NCBI RefSeq assembly: GCF_019097595.1 | Contig: NC_080710.1 | Location: 14,386,780-14,450,779, forward strand | Direction of reading: 5' to 3' | DNA: 64,000 nt | Source: Hemibagrus wyckioides | Lineage: Eukaryota > Chordata > Actinopteri > Siluriformes > Bagridae | Shown here: piece after piece, positions 1 through 12,450 of the stretch | Layout of the letters: every line of letters starts with the position of its first letter | Numbering within the stretch: position 1 is the stretch's first letter | Notes under the pieces: generated by a model | Database searches by the model: none | What the model was told of the DNA's origin: nothing | What the model saw: the letters and a program-made list of their open reading frames with translations, nothing else | Position numbers and translations under genes: made by a program

Positions 1-827
1 ATGTGCTGGCAGCAGCAGAGCATATGCAGCTCCACTGGCCTGCTGTGCCCACCTGCAGAGCTGCCGGCATTCGCATCATTGTCTTAAATGCGAAGTTGGC
101 ATGCTCGACAGGCAGCCGCCAAGCAATCCCCATCCTTTCCCATCCGTAAACACAAACCCCACACTTCTGTGTTAGCGACGAAAAAAGAACCCAGCAGCAC
201 CTCTTTCTGGCTCAGCGCGGAGGTGACTTTACTCCCACGCAAAGGTCAGACTCTGATTCAGTCTCCTCTGTGTGGTCACTTATCTCGGCAGGGATTGAAG
301 AAAACTGTTTGATTAGGGAGTGGAAGCTGAACACACTCTTTATCCACTGAGTGCACAGGACTATCTAAACTGCACAGCACAGCCATTCCAGATTAAGCAA
401 TCAATTTAAATAAGCTTCAAACTGTGCGTTGACTAATCACACTTACAGATAAAGTAATAATTGATCATAAAGAAATCATAAATAATGTGTACAACTAAAT
501 TGTGTTCATTCTAAAGCCCATTCCACAAGAACATCACGGTCCGGAGTGTAAATATTAGCACAGATATTCAACACAATGCTAGCAGTATCAACAATAAAGA
601 AACATGACTCACTCTTCAGCACTTGCAGTACTATTCAATCATGTTGGGTTATACATAAAGAATGCTTACACAAGCAATCAGGCCCATGGCTGGTGTTTCT
701 CAAATTGGAGAGAATCACAAGGAAAACGAAGCAGTGCAGTAGGCCAAATCTCCGAATGCCAAAACAGCTTCCAGTTTTGTTACTAGGAATCCAGGAAAAG
801 CATGAAGAATGATGGGCTGCCATTACC
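1..827. other. Non-coding, nothing recognised
   Basis: The window opens in non-coding DNA. Short open frames occur on both strands but none has exon-like borders, a known domain or obvious composition bias. From about 370 onward the sequence is AT-rich. It could be intergenic, or an intron of a gene beginning outside the window. Confidence 0.5.
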
Positions 828-1071
828 CAGGCCTGTTTTTCAATCTGAGTTTTATAATTCAGCATGACGATTTGAACTCATGCACTCACTGTAAAACATA
901 GTAACATAATAGTTAATTATTATCAATGTAAATATTTTATTTATTATGTAAATATTATTTCCAGACTAAATGATTTGCTGTGTGTTATAGGGTAAGAACA
1001 TAAATGTGCAGTGTAAAGGAGTTCAAATTGTCATGCTGAATTATAAAACTCACATTCAAAAACAAGGCTGG
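828..1071. repeat. Inverted-repeat (MITE-like) element
   Basis: Positions 828-879 and 1019-1071 are reverse complements of each other with only a few mismatches. Both carry the core GAGTTTTATAATTCAGCATG or its complement. The arms are about 52 bp, separated by about 140 bp of AT-rich DNA. This architecture fits a small non-autonomous DNA transposon or a fold-back repeat. A related core (TTATAATTCAGCAT) recurs near 14,111-14,124. No transposase is visible and the family is not identified. Confidence 0.6.
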
Positions 1072-1093
1072 ATAATCTTCAGCTTCTCCTTAA

Positions 1094-1124
1094 GGGGGTT
1101 GGGGGGTTGGGGGGTTGGGGGGTT
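1094..1124 (+). repeat. G-run minisatellite with quadruplex potential
   Basis: Four runs of five or six G (1094-1098, 1101-1106, 1109-1114, 1117-1122) are each separated by exactly TT. This satisfies the classical intramolecular G-quadruplex pattern of four G-runs of three or more with very short loops. It lies in non-coding DNA. Confidence 0.85.
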
Positions 1125-2767
1125 GCTGAGTATAGAGCACATTGTTCACAAAAAGATTGACAAAGGGAAACCGAGAGAAGAGATCAAAGACTCCGGCTGA
1201 TGAGGCTGAGGCAGCCTTTGTGGGTGAAGACATCTGTAGCAGGAAAGTGTCTTTTGTCTAGACAGGCAAACTGTTGCCGAAGCTCATTGTCACAAGGACA
1301 TCATGATTAAAATAGATTAGGTCACGAACGCTGTGCTGATCATGAGGCTCACTCATTTAGCACGCAAGCTTTAATAGAAACGTTCAGTCTCTACACATAA
1401 TCAATACATAAGTTTTATTATCTGAAGGACTGTAAATCGATGTACATGGCGTAAATGAAAGTCTTATGATTTGCTCTAACGTAGCAGTCTTGCTCTGTCA
1501 GAGCCTTGTGGTCATGCTAGCTGTACTTTTTACAGAAGAAGATGAGCCATGCCTTAGTTGACTCTTATTTCCCAGGTATCCTGGCTTCCTCACATACTTT
1601 TTTATGATGCCAACAAAAGAAGATGAAAATCCTGCCTGCTGAAAACAAAGAATCACTGTTTCTCTCCATAAAGAGAAACAAGTCCAGCATAGCAACACTT
1701 TCGGTTTGATGCCTTGCCAAAAGCTACATGCCTTATCTCAGTCAAAGTGAAGAAGTGCAAGGATCTCTCCCTGACAAGAGTGTTGAAGATAAAATTATCA
1801 TATTTCACACTTGTGTCTCTCACAATCTGGAAAGCAGAGAGCAGGTGGTTTGCTCTCAGGGGAATCGATGCCTGACGCTCTCCACTAGATCACGAGGCCT
1901 CATCTATCAAACTGCTCCTCGCCTGGAGATAAATGTTACAAGTGCACAATTGCAGTCGGGTTTTATGAGTCTTGCCTAAATCAACTTGTCATAATGTGTT
2001 GGCAGACTCTTAAGAAATCAAATAGGTTCACTGATGTGCACGGAGTGCAAAAAAATGCTACTTGTTTGATTACATCAACAACCATGAACCTTGCAAGAAT
2101 TAAATGCTGGATAGACTACTGTAATGTGTATCAAGTAAAGGTCGCAAACACAATCTGTCATCAATCTTGTGGGATAATTGTAATACTAACCTGCTAATTA
2201 CTGCCAGTTAATTAAATCTACTGGAAGTGACCAACTGATATACTGTATATTTGTCTGTTTATCTTCAAAATACACAGTATGTGTTCTCAGATGCAGGACT
2301 TCCCTTCTGGCATTTGTACCCAATTTCACACAGGTCTCCATCACAACTAATTTCTATCTCACAAAATTCCCAACACATATGTTTTACGAAAATGACACCT
2401 TTCTTTTTTTTCTGTCCATTTCCATCTTCGAAGCATATACTTGTTCCCTTTTCTCTCATAATGTGTGATGCTTTGTTGAGAAAATGTAACGCTGCAGTTT
2501 ATTTATAGCAAGTCTAGCCTGAGTCTGATCAAGATGATGGCTTTAGCGATTAGTGTAACTCAAGGCATGTTCTTATCTCCATCTAAAAATCTCCAGAGTT
2601 GCATTAACACCTACAATGCTGAATTAACTCTTGTGTTTTTTTTATCTGTGCCCAGCATTTAGAAACACTACAGTAGGTGTTAACATGGCACAGTGGAAAA
2701 TTGACAGCTTGTTGAGTAAATGTAAAGCCTTCCTATTTATAGATGTGATTCATTCAGTTGTTCATTT

Positions 2768-2771
<4 letters not shown>

Positions 2772-2810
<39 letters not shown>
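2772..2810. repeat. (CT)n microsatellite
   Basis: An uninterrupted dinucleotide CT tract of about 39 bp. Confidence 0.95.
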
Positions 2811-2813
<3 letters not shown>

Positions 2814-3478
2814 TCCAGTACAAAGAGGAAAACATTTAAGGTAGTTTCTCCTTAAATGTACAACAGTCTATTGTTCTCTAATATTTTGTATTAGACTGAA
2901 TTTGTGTATCCAAACTCATCATACAGGGAGTTTAAAATACAGTAATGTTTTTTTTTTCACTATAAACCACTGTATTATGCTGTCGATTGAAAGGTTCTCA
3001 GCATTTAACAGACTTAAGATTACAGCAAAACACTCTCGGGATTCTGTCAATACCACCAATGAAACTGTAGGCTTTAGGCCTCTGTCATTAGTGAAATCTA
3101 AAATATTGAGAGGTACTTTTCTGTGTCATCAGCAAAGTCCCATAATTTGACTATGGCTTAGAAGTTTGACAGGCAGAACAGAATCTTATCTAAATAGACA
3201 CAGGCAACACAAAGAGATTGCCTTCTGAGGAAATAGAATTTTTCACAGAATTTTTCACCTACTCTTCAGCTCTGCTTGACAACTGACATCCATCACTTGT
3301 GCATCAGTGCAGCGTAGACCAAAACTGCAGCAATTACTGCTCAGACCAATGCACAAAATAATTATGGAGAAATGTGTTATTCCCTGACATCATTTTACTT
3401 CATTCCCTTATTAAGCATCATCCATCACTAGAAGTCAGGTCTGGCTGCTCTTCACCTAACACACACAAAGGTCCTGCA

Positions 3479-3486
3479 TACACACA

Positions 3487-3523
<37 letters not shown>

Positions 3524-3541
3524 CCCACACACACACACACC
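3479..3541. repeat. (CA)n microsatellite, interrupted
   Basis: A CA dinucleotide tract of about 60 bp, interrupted by short C-runs near 3490 and 3521-3526. Confidence 0.95.
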
Positions 3542-6500
3542 CCAAGAACTGCAGCCAGCAGTGTTCCAAAGGAAATGGTGCAGCACAATGAATCAAAAGT
3601 AAATGTTTCAGCAACAGGCTAGTGGCGTCTATGAGAGTGTAGTTCGAGAGGATTAATTAGCTGCATTTGTATGACAATGGGCCTGTGACATCTGGTCTAG
3701 TTATGGCAGTAAGTGTTAATAAGGTGTGGTTCGTCAGGCACAGAGTGTGGAATTTATCTGTGACAGCAGAGACAAAAGCAGCTCATAGTCTTGCTGTCCT
3801 GATTGTGTGTCTTAGGAAAGTGTGTGAGACCTGGCTTAATGCTTTCCTTATGATGTATGGCAGTGTGTGCTACACAATGGGAAGGCTGTCTTACATTTTC
3901 TCAAGGTTTTTTACGCGTATAGAATGCACTGTTGATGTTTGAGATCCAGCTAACTGCCTTTTGAGATTCAGTGGCGCTCAACACTGCCAACTCTAAACTC
4001 TACAAATCATACAAGTTTATTTATTTACCCTCGGGCTAAATAGTAATGTTTTAATATGTGGAGTTGTGCACTTCACTTACGCTGCATAACTGTAGTATAA
4101 TCGATAGTTCTAAGTCTAGCTGATGGTGCGGAGGGGTTGGTTGACTGATTATTTAAGACTGATTGTTTATTTGCAAAAGAAGATTGGCTTTGGCCTGGTG
4201 GAAAGAGCTTTCAGGAAGTAACACTAATCATCAAAGCTCTCTGCTGACAAGCACATGCACCTATTAATAACACTTGCAGGTAAGTGCTATAAATATACCA
4301 CACTTCAAACTGGCATAGTTATGAATTTAATATATTGCAAACTTTTGCAGTGAAGCAAATACATAATGAACATAAAATGCTATATTCTGAATTGAGTTTC
4401 ACACAAATAGTGAAGCTTATTAATTAATACCCAAATTGTGCATATTCTGAGCTTAGACTCAACTACAGATGTAACCGTTACTCAGGCGTTATGTAAGAGT
4501 TAAACATGCAGCGTGGAGAGATTAGTTTCAGGTCCATGCTACTTAAGCACTTCAACCTTCATTGTTTATCTTCAGGACAGAATTTCTATGGATTAGATTT
4601 TGAGCAATAATTTCTAACATCAAGCCATAAGCATACCAAATGAGTGCTTGGTCAGCTTATCTTTTAAACCCATGTCATGTTTTCTTTATAGGGGGCCAAA
4701 TAAAATGAACAAAGCTCAAAATAGCCAATTAAATGCATGATAAAATATTCTACATTCAATACACACACTATAATTTCATGACCACTATTTAGTATCTTCT
4801 AGCTTCGTTAAGTCTGTCTGTACACAGTAAAAATAAATAAATAAAATGCAACATAACACAATGTACTGGATCAAGTGCTACTGTATTTTAAAAGCTTCCC
4901 AATAATGAGGCTGGAAACCATGCTGAAAATTTGCAGTGATTATGTGATAATTACAATGAGGAGGATTAATTTAGCAATATATTAACATTATACTTGGCTT
5001 CAATTTGCTTATTCCAATGCTTGCCACCTTCTCATGAATGTATTAGTCTTTTAGACTTTTCATTTTTAAACTCTCTTGCTCTTACGTTCCGTTGAGATAC
5101 TTTTGATCATTTATTGTAGATAAGGAAAGTAGAGAAGGATTGAATAGATGTAGACAGTGCTTGTGTTTAAAGTTGGGGGTCTAGAGACTTTAGAAAGACC
5201 CTGTTTCAGACATCCGTACTCAAGAAAATCTGCCATCTTGTGCCATCTGCTTAAACATACAGAGATATTTTACACTATCTGAATGAAGCACCCTGTATAA
5301 ACATGACTTGTAAATATTGATGTAACTTTTGGGCACTCTATGCAGCCCAAATATATCAAGCTATCCACCATATACAAAACCCTGTTTTCAGTTCAATATG
5401 ATCATTAAAAATACAATAAAGGACCTTGCATTAGATATTTAATAAGAGTAAAGATCCTTCTAACATCTCAGCTTCCAGGTAACATTATTACCTGGGCAAA
5501 TAACAGCACTGCAGCAGCGTCTGGGGAAACGAGGTGCTTTATATACAAATCAGTCATTTCATCCTAATGAAGCAAATATTTGCAGGAATGTAACAAGGTG
5601 GTATTTATTGCCTTCTCATGTGGTTCTTGTAAGAAATCCAACTCACTCCACTCAATTTCCACGCTGAAATGATATCATAATCAGATATTATTGTAGAACC
5701 CAAGATAACTGCACAAGTAGAAGTGGAAAAATGCAAACTTCTAATGAAAATTTGTAAAGATTAAACATGCCTGAAGAAAAGAAATTTAAAATACCAATTA
5801 AAAACTTCTCTTTCAAAATATGTTCACAATTAGAAGTGTGTAATTGTATGCAACACAGTACATTATAAAGGATCTAGTAAGGAGATGTACAATTAGGGTC
5901 AGGGTGCGAAAACAAATGAATGCAAGGGGGAATTTTTACAAAAAACCTCAGTGATGAGCGATAACACTGATTGGTCTGTTTGTCTCTGTGAATGCTCACT
6001 ACACAGTAATGATCAGGAGCATTCAGAAAAGTTTGCTAAATGTGATTTATTTAAGTTTATAGCCAATTATATGTAGCCTAAACACATGGACAATTTATAT
6101 GCACACAAGAAAGAGCCTGGATGAGTGTGAAAATCAGTGAAGGTATAAAGCACTGGATATCTGTGGCTGTTGGATATGAATCAGTCTACTGTAGCAGTAG
6201 CAGTAGAGCTGTAATTGTAATGAGCCGGTCTGATCTGTAGTGCAGTGTGTGCCTTTGATTTCTGTCTAGTCTTTTTTTCCCCCCATGTGTTTGTTTTTAT
6301 GTTCCAGCCTCAAAGCTAGTTATTGGGATGTTTCCCGCTGTCTCCTGTCTGGGAGTGTAATTAGCGCACGTTACATTTACATACTGTTTAGCTTCTGTTT
6401 AGCTCTCGCACAGTTTCCCAAAGACATAGAGGACAGTCGTTATGATCTTTTCCAATTGTTCTCTGAAATTCTCCTTGGCCTAGAAAACATGTCATTTTCC

Positions 6501-7559
6501 TGTCCTTCAACGAACAAAACAGTGAAAATCACCACAAATCAAGATGAAACCAGACCAGAGTAAGAGGCCAGAGATGGAGATGTGCATCCTTGATTACAAT
6601 TCACAGTGATGATTGTTTGGTTTTGTGGAGTTGTAGCAGTTTGTTACAGCATCCAGGTTATATATTTGATGGGTGACATTGTAAAGACTGAAAAGTTGAC
6701 TCACTCAAATAGTCCTGGTGCCAGTTTTTCAGAAACAACAGGCTGAAAGTGACCCCAGGGTGGACTTTGGAGCGACACTGGGATATTGCAAACAAGACAC
6801 AACAGCCCTGCTCTGAATATGCCAGCCCTGTGCCAGTGTGATGTGCCCACAGCATGGCAACAATACCAAGGTGAGGCTGCATTGGCGTGGCACGGGTGCC
6901 AACGTGCAGGAGGAAAAGCAGAGAAGTGAGTCAACAGCTCCCGGCTGCCTGGCAGAGGCGTGCGGGGCAGTGAGGGCGAGGTCAGCCAGCATGGATGGAT
7001 CTGACAGCAGGCATTGCCAGCTTGGCATCTCAGGGGCTCTGCACTCTCTGCCAACAGTCCCCACAGAGGTATAGTGAGACTTCTCTCCTTTGGGGGTGAG
7101 AGAAAATGAGTGAGTCAGGGGGAGAGAGAGAAAGAGGAATGACGTGCTATAGCATGAGAGAGGAAAAAGAAAGAGATAGAGCAGGGGAGGACAGGAAGAG
7201 AATTGAGGCCAACTCTGTTGCCCTAGAGTTTACTACCACAGGCACTGGAATACGGGAAAAGCAAAGAACAAACAAGAGCAGAACAGTGACATTTAGCTGG
7301 ACTTGTCTGCCGTGTATTCAGACTGATAATGCACTGACTCGCTATCTGAATGCTCAGCTCCATGTCACAAGAACACTGGAGTACAAGCCTGAGAGAACAG
7401 GCTCTGCATGACACTTTTTTTCATGAAACATTTTTCTTAATGTTTACCAGTTTACAAAAAATCGGCTTTTTTTAATCACCTGACCTTTTTGCAATCTTTA
7501 ACCATCCAGTTTCAGTGGGTCTGTGCCCCATGTAGCCGCAGAATCCTGATGTTTGATGG

Positions 7560-7880
7560 CAGAATTGGAAATCTGTGCGGTCTTCTCCTGCTGTAGCTGT
7601 ATCTGCCTCAAGGTTGAATGTGTTGTGCATTCTGAGATGCTTTTCTAATCGCCAGAGCTATAAACAGTGGGTATTGTCATAGAGTCATCAAAGCTCTTCT
7701 ATCAGCTTGACCCAGTCTGGGCATTGCCCCCTGACCTCTCTCATCAGCAAAGGATTTCCACCTGCAGAATTGTAGCTCAGTGGAGTGTGTGAATATCACT
7801 TTCTGAAATACTCAAACCAGCCTGTCTGACACCAACAACCAAGCCATGGTCAAGGTCACGAAAATCATATTTCCTATTCT
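7560..7880 (-). mobile_element. Decayed Tc1-like transposon fragment
   Basis: The stretch containing TGTGCATTCTGAGATGCTTT and the later words ATCAGCAA, TTTCCACCTG and CTCAAACCAGCC aligns by eye with the antisense transposase 5' half in the copy at 44,660-44,920. Several shared words occur in the same order and at similar spacing. No intact frame remains and I could not locate terminal inverted repeats, so it is an old truncated copy in antisense orientation. Confidence 0.65.
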
Positions 7881-9571
7881 GATGATTGATTGTGAAGCAG
7901 TATCCTGTAACCTGTATAGTTTCTGAGGTTTGAATGGCGTTGCCTAATTAAAGAGCAATTTCCAGTTTATCAGGCAACTGTGCAGACTGCATCATGAATT
8001 GCTTGTCATGTAAGGCTTCACTGTGCACACTTTCCCCCTATAGCGTAGGCAATCCATCCTGGAGTTTTAGTTTGCATCTTGCATCACTACAGCTGCAGCA
8101 GAACTTCAGTGTAATGTAAGCCCAGGGGAGATTGAGGGAGGTAGGAGACGGTGATTACCTGACATAAAACCTTTAAGGAAGTTCAGCACAGAGCCTAAAA
8201 AAATGGAGCTCAGCCAACTAAACTGTACTTTCATCCATCTAGCTGGACCACCGTACTGCTCTTGTTGTCTATCTACCTTTGTGTCCCCTCTTCTCCCCCC
8301 TTCCCCCTCCCTCCCCCTCCATCAACGTCCTCCCTCGCTCTATCCTACTTCCTCTGCAAGCCTATTCAGCAGACCTTTTTTTGTTCAACTGAGCTATTTT
8401 GTGTGTTGTACACTGCTTTATTAAACTCAGAGGAGTTCAGGCTCCATGCTCAGCTCTCTGTCAGGTTCTTCCCTGCCCTGGCACTTTCTGTGAAACATGG
8501 TGAGAGAGGCTGGGATCGCTCCTAATTAGTTTCACAGCCAAAAACAGCGACTCTCACTTCTCCACAAAAACTGACCTTAATAACAAAATGAGCCACCATG
8601 TGTGCTCCCTCGCCCTCTTCTTTCTTTGTCTCTCATGAGAGAAAAAGTTGCCTCAGCATATTTTTTTTAACATAATTGTGGTGATTAGCTTAGCCTAGAT
8701 ACGGATGAGAGGAAACAGAAATGTTGCAAGATCTGTTGGAAAATTCTAAACACTTAGTGTCTTAAAGCTGGAAAATAGCCAAGGTGTTGAAAACCTCCTG
8801 AATCATCGTTCTTTAGAACACCACAAACGCAAAATCAGCCTTTCAGAGAACTTAGCATGAGTCCTCGCAAGGAGATGAACGGAAGTCAGCCACATGTTCT
8901 CGTACATTGGTGATAATGAGGACTTAATGAAGCAGTGGAAAGATAATTGGCCAATGGTTAAAAGTAAGCGATAACTGTTTAGTTTGATGATGAGTATCAG
9001 CGTAGCTTTTACTGACTGATAATAATAGCCTTACCTGGTGTCTGGTTTTGCTTTCTGTATGTTTCAGTAGAGAGTGCGCCATTTTAACATGTCATATCTC
9101 TCCCTCCCTCTCTCTGTTAACTCACAGTATCATATCATGTAGGAAGGGGTTTTCAGAGCAAGGAGACATACGTTCTGCTGTTACATCTCAAACTGCATAA
9201 CTCTACTAAATACCACATCAAATTATTACACCACCACTGGTGCCAATAACATTAATTAGTATGTTAGTATGCAGACTGAGACACAGCCTGTCTGTAGGCA
9301 ACATTAAGTCACTTTACAGAGGTACTAAATGGTAAGTTAACTTACACTTATTTTCTTACAGCTACTTTAAAAAAAAAAAAAGGCAAGTACATATATGCAC
9401 ATTCATCTGTATTATGCATCATAATACAGACAGAACACGCAGTCAATAAATAGGTTGTTTACTTATGGTTTTATTTGTGATCATTTCAGAACCACTAGCA
9501 GGCACGAAAATGTGCATTAGAGAAAACTGCAAAAACAAATGAAATAATCAATGACAATGATTAAACTGAAA

Positions 9572-9612
9572 GTGTGTGCGCGCACACACAGACACACACA
9601 CACACACACACA
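9572..9612. repeat. GT/CG/CA tract with 18-bp palindrome
   Basis: Positions 9572-9589 form a perfect palindrome of alternating purine and pyrimidine (GTGTGTGCG followed by its complement). A CA tract interrupted by one G continues to about 9612. Alternating GT/GC sequence of this kind is a classic Z-DNA-prone composition. Confidence 0.85.
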
Positions 9613-11566
9613 GGGCTGCATATTGACGTGAGAAAAAGGGTGTGTTCTCACTATATACATTTCTAAATGAAATAAAGGATGCTTGCTGAACACCACTCCA
9701 ACACCTCACCCCTTTCCCTAGATGTTTTTCACCTCCACTCTTTTTCTGTGTTTCAAAGCTCCTTTTCTACTTACAGCGCAGAGGACATGATGCTTTTATG
9801 CAGCAAATTTGGAAAGGTTATAATAAAATAATTATTATACTGCTACAGATCATTTCAAATTCTTTCCAGTATTATGTAAATGCAATACTACCGAGGTAGT
9901 GCTTAATATTACTACATTCTCTCCAGGTGATCTTTTTATTAGAATGCTGAATCAATACCTTTTGGTTATTGTGATTCATTTAATCTGTCTCATGAAATGC
10001 AGCTTCTGTATGTGGTCTTTCTGACATTTGGACAGATATTTTACGCTGGTGTATTGGTAATTATTAATCGTACCCTTGAAAAGCTGTCCCAGCTGAAAGC
10101 AGGATGGAAATGGCAGTAATTCAGTGTGTGCATTAAATTCTGTATCCCATACCGAGCCTGGCACAGGAGACGGCACTTTGCCCGGTGCTTGGCTGCCCAG
10201 ATCTGTACCCTGGCTCTGCTCAGTGCTCACTGACATTTCAGTTAGGGACTACAGAGGACAGAAATTCTCCATTCTGTTTTTGCGTGTCTAAATTTCTGTA
10301 ATTCATATTCCTTTTTCTAGATTCCTGCCTTTAACCTGGACAGCTAGGTTGTTCATCCTCACTGTCTTTTTTAATCTATAAGGTTGTTCCACAAGTGGCC
10401 TCAGGCTCTCACATATGCTGCTTCTCTTCAGCTGTTGTAACAAATTAATGCACTTGTCACCAAAGATTACATCGTCAAACGGCTGCTCCTTCCACAGCAG
10501 GAGTGTGACATGCAGTGAGGAGAGAAAATGCAGAAATGCCGACTCTTTTGGCAATCAATAGAGCATGGGAGCTCTAGAACCGACAACTGCAATAAGCTTG
10601 TGAGTAATACTTATGCCAGGAGGGAGACTTGTAATCTGAAGCTGCTTTTAGTATAAATACACTGTGCAGGATTCAGTTTTATCACCTGTAGTCAAGATGC
10701 AAACCAGTGACTACTCATATCTACACTATAAGCCTGGGTATGTTGGTGCTGTCTGCAAGCTTCGTGTTGTTTTTTTCCCTGCTGCCATAACAGTGTTCTT
10801 TAATATCCTTCTTATTTAATACATTTCTTTATGAAAAAACAGATTTCAGTCAGTTTGTAATTTGAAATGTTTATTATGAGCATTATACTCTCTGAAAACT
10901 ATTTTCCTCAAGGGTTCTTAGATGAGATGAGAGTTCTACGTGGATATATTGTAGAGTTCTCCTAGTGGCACAAACCTAGATTACAGATTTAACCTTATAA
11001 AGAGTAACTTTTATGACTAGGGTAAGGTTATAACTCACATTTTGAGACATTTCTGTGCCATTTGAATATACTGTGTTTTAATTCTCTCAGGCTGTTTTAA
11101 TATACTGACTAGTGCGAAGTTACTAAATTACAAACTGACATCTGTTAACTGTGGCACAGAGGTCTTTCTTTTTTTAGTATACTATTCTAGCTACCCATCA
11201 GTAATAAAACCTGATATCTCATGATGTTTATCATTTGCTAGGGTTCTGCTGTGATCTGCACTACGATGATAGAATGCTACCTGTTAGACAAGTGTATCGT
11301 CTGATCTTGATCTTGTTTGTGTATTTTTTACATCCAGGCATCTTCTTTTCACTGGTGCTGAGACCTGCTGCCAGGCACAAGGTCTAAACACCCAGGCCTG
11401 CCCCGCTTACTACTTCATAAGCTACTGTGACATTGGTCCAAATCTCTCTTTGAAAACCCTGACCAATATCACATGATTCAATTTCACACTCATGTGGACT
11501 GCTGACGTCCATAATTGCCATGCTGGGGATAAGCCATGCGTTTGCACTTGAACAGAGTGTTAACCT

Positions 11567-11567
<1 letters not shown>

Positions 11568-11603
<36 letters not shown>

Positions 11604-11639
11604 CTCTCTCTCACACACACACACACAAACACACACATT
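11568..11639. repeat. (CT)n-(CA)n compound microsatellite
   Basis: A CT tract to about 11,599, a TGTTT interruption with more CT, then CA repeats with a CAAA interruption to about 11,639. Confidence 0.95.
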
Positions 11640-12104
11640 GCACAGTGTCATTCTATAGATTTAAAAGAGTGTGAACAGGGGTTGAAAAGGCAAAAATAGC
11701 ATTTGAAAGTTACTGTTGACTCGTGAAACTGTGCGTGTGTGTGTGTGTTTTCATAAGCTTTACCTACTGGTGTATACATTTTGTGAATTTTTATTCTGCT
11801 TCCTCTAAATCAATGTCATTTATGTCCAAAACTGTGTGTCTGTATATTATCAATGGAAATAGTCTAGAACCTTAATTTAATGATATTCTTTAAACTATTA
11901 ATAATTTATTTTTTTGAAAAAAAACCCCAAATCTATTCTTCTATTTAATGTCATGTTAAATGTGGTGACAGTCGGTCATACATTCAGCCTTACTGAATGT
12001 TACATTCTACTCATTTATTGTGTTTCTGTGTGATTTATACCCACAATGTCTGTCTATAAGTATGTCATATTACTAGATATTACTATTATTACCATTAATA
12101 TTTG

Positions 12105-12450
12105 TGGACCTTCTCTAATCCGTTGCCACAAAGTTGGAATCACACAAATATATAGGATTTCGTTGTATACTGTAGCGCTATAGTTTTCCTTTAATCATGA
12201 TAAGCGTATAGACCCGAACATCACAATGCCTCTGTGTATAAAAGTCCAGAAAGACATGAAGATACTGACCTCATTAATGCTGTTATGGACAAACCCCACA
12301 GCCATTCACTAAAATCTGTTAAAAAAAATGTCTCAGAAGACTGGAGGTTATTTTAACAGCGAAAAGGAACTAAATCTCCAATGGGTTGTTCAGAAAGCCC
12401 ATATGGCTGTGATTATCAGGTGTCCACAGACATTTGGGCATGTAGTGTTT
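12105..12450 (+). mobile_element. Decayed Tc1-like transposon relic
   Basis: The segment CCTTCTCTAATCCGTTGCCA and the following about 80 bp match, with many substitutions, the relic at 22,490-22,590. The later part (GAGGTTATTTTAACAGCGA region, 12,340-12,370) matches the 3' end of that relic near 23,285-23,310. The central transposase is mostly deleted. This looks like an internally deleted non-autonomous copy of a Tc1-type family. Confidence 0.6.

Larger units (their letters stand above)
1130..7550. other. Non-coding stretch with microsatellites
   Basis: No gene is supported here. The frames of 60-117 codons lack splice-bordered or family-like sequence. Contents are a CT tract near 2772-2810, a CA tract near 3479-3541, and a locally GC-richer island around 6780-7080 that opens frames on both strands but matches nothing I recognise. 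The rest is AT-rich unique-looking DNA. Confidence 0.5.
7900..12100. other. Non-coding stretch with microsatellites
   Basis: No gene is supported. Open frames here are short and lack flanking splice signals with a recognisable product. The stretch contains the alternating purine-pyrimidine palindrome and CA tract at 9572-9612, the CT/CA compound tract at 11,568-11,639, and a short GT tract near 11,735-11,750. Confidence 0.5.

Noticed and set aside
6701..7064. Overlapping 117- and 111-codon minus frames as a gene
   Set aside because: Two frames are open at once in a GC-rich island, with no recognised domain or splice context.
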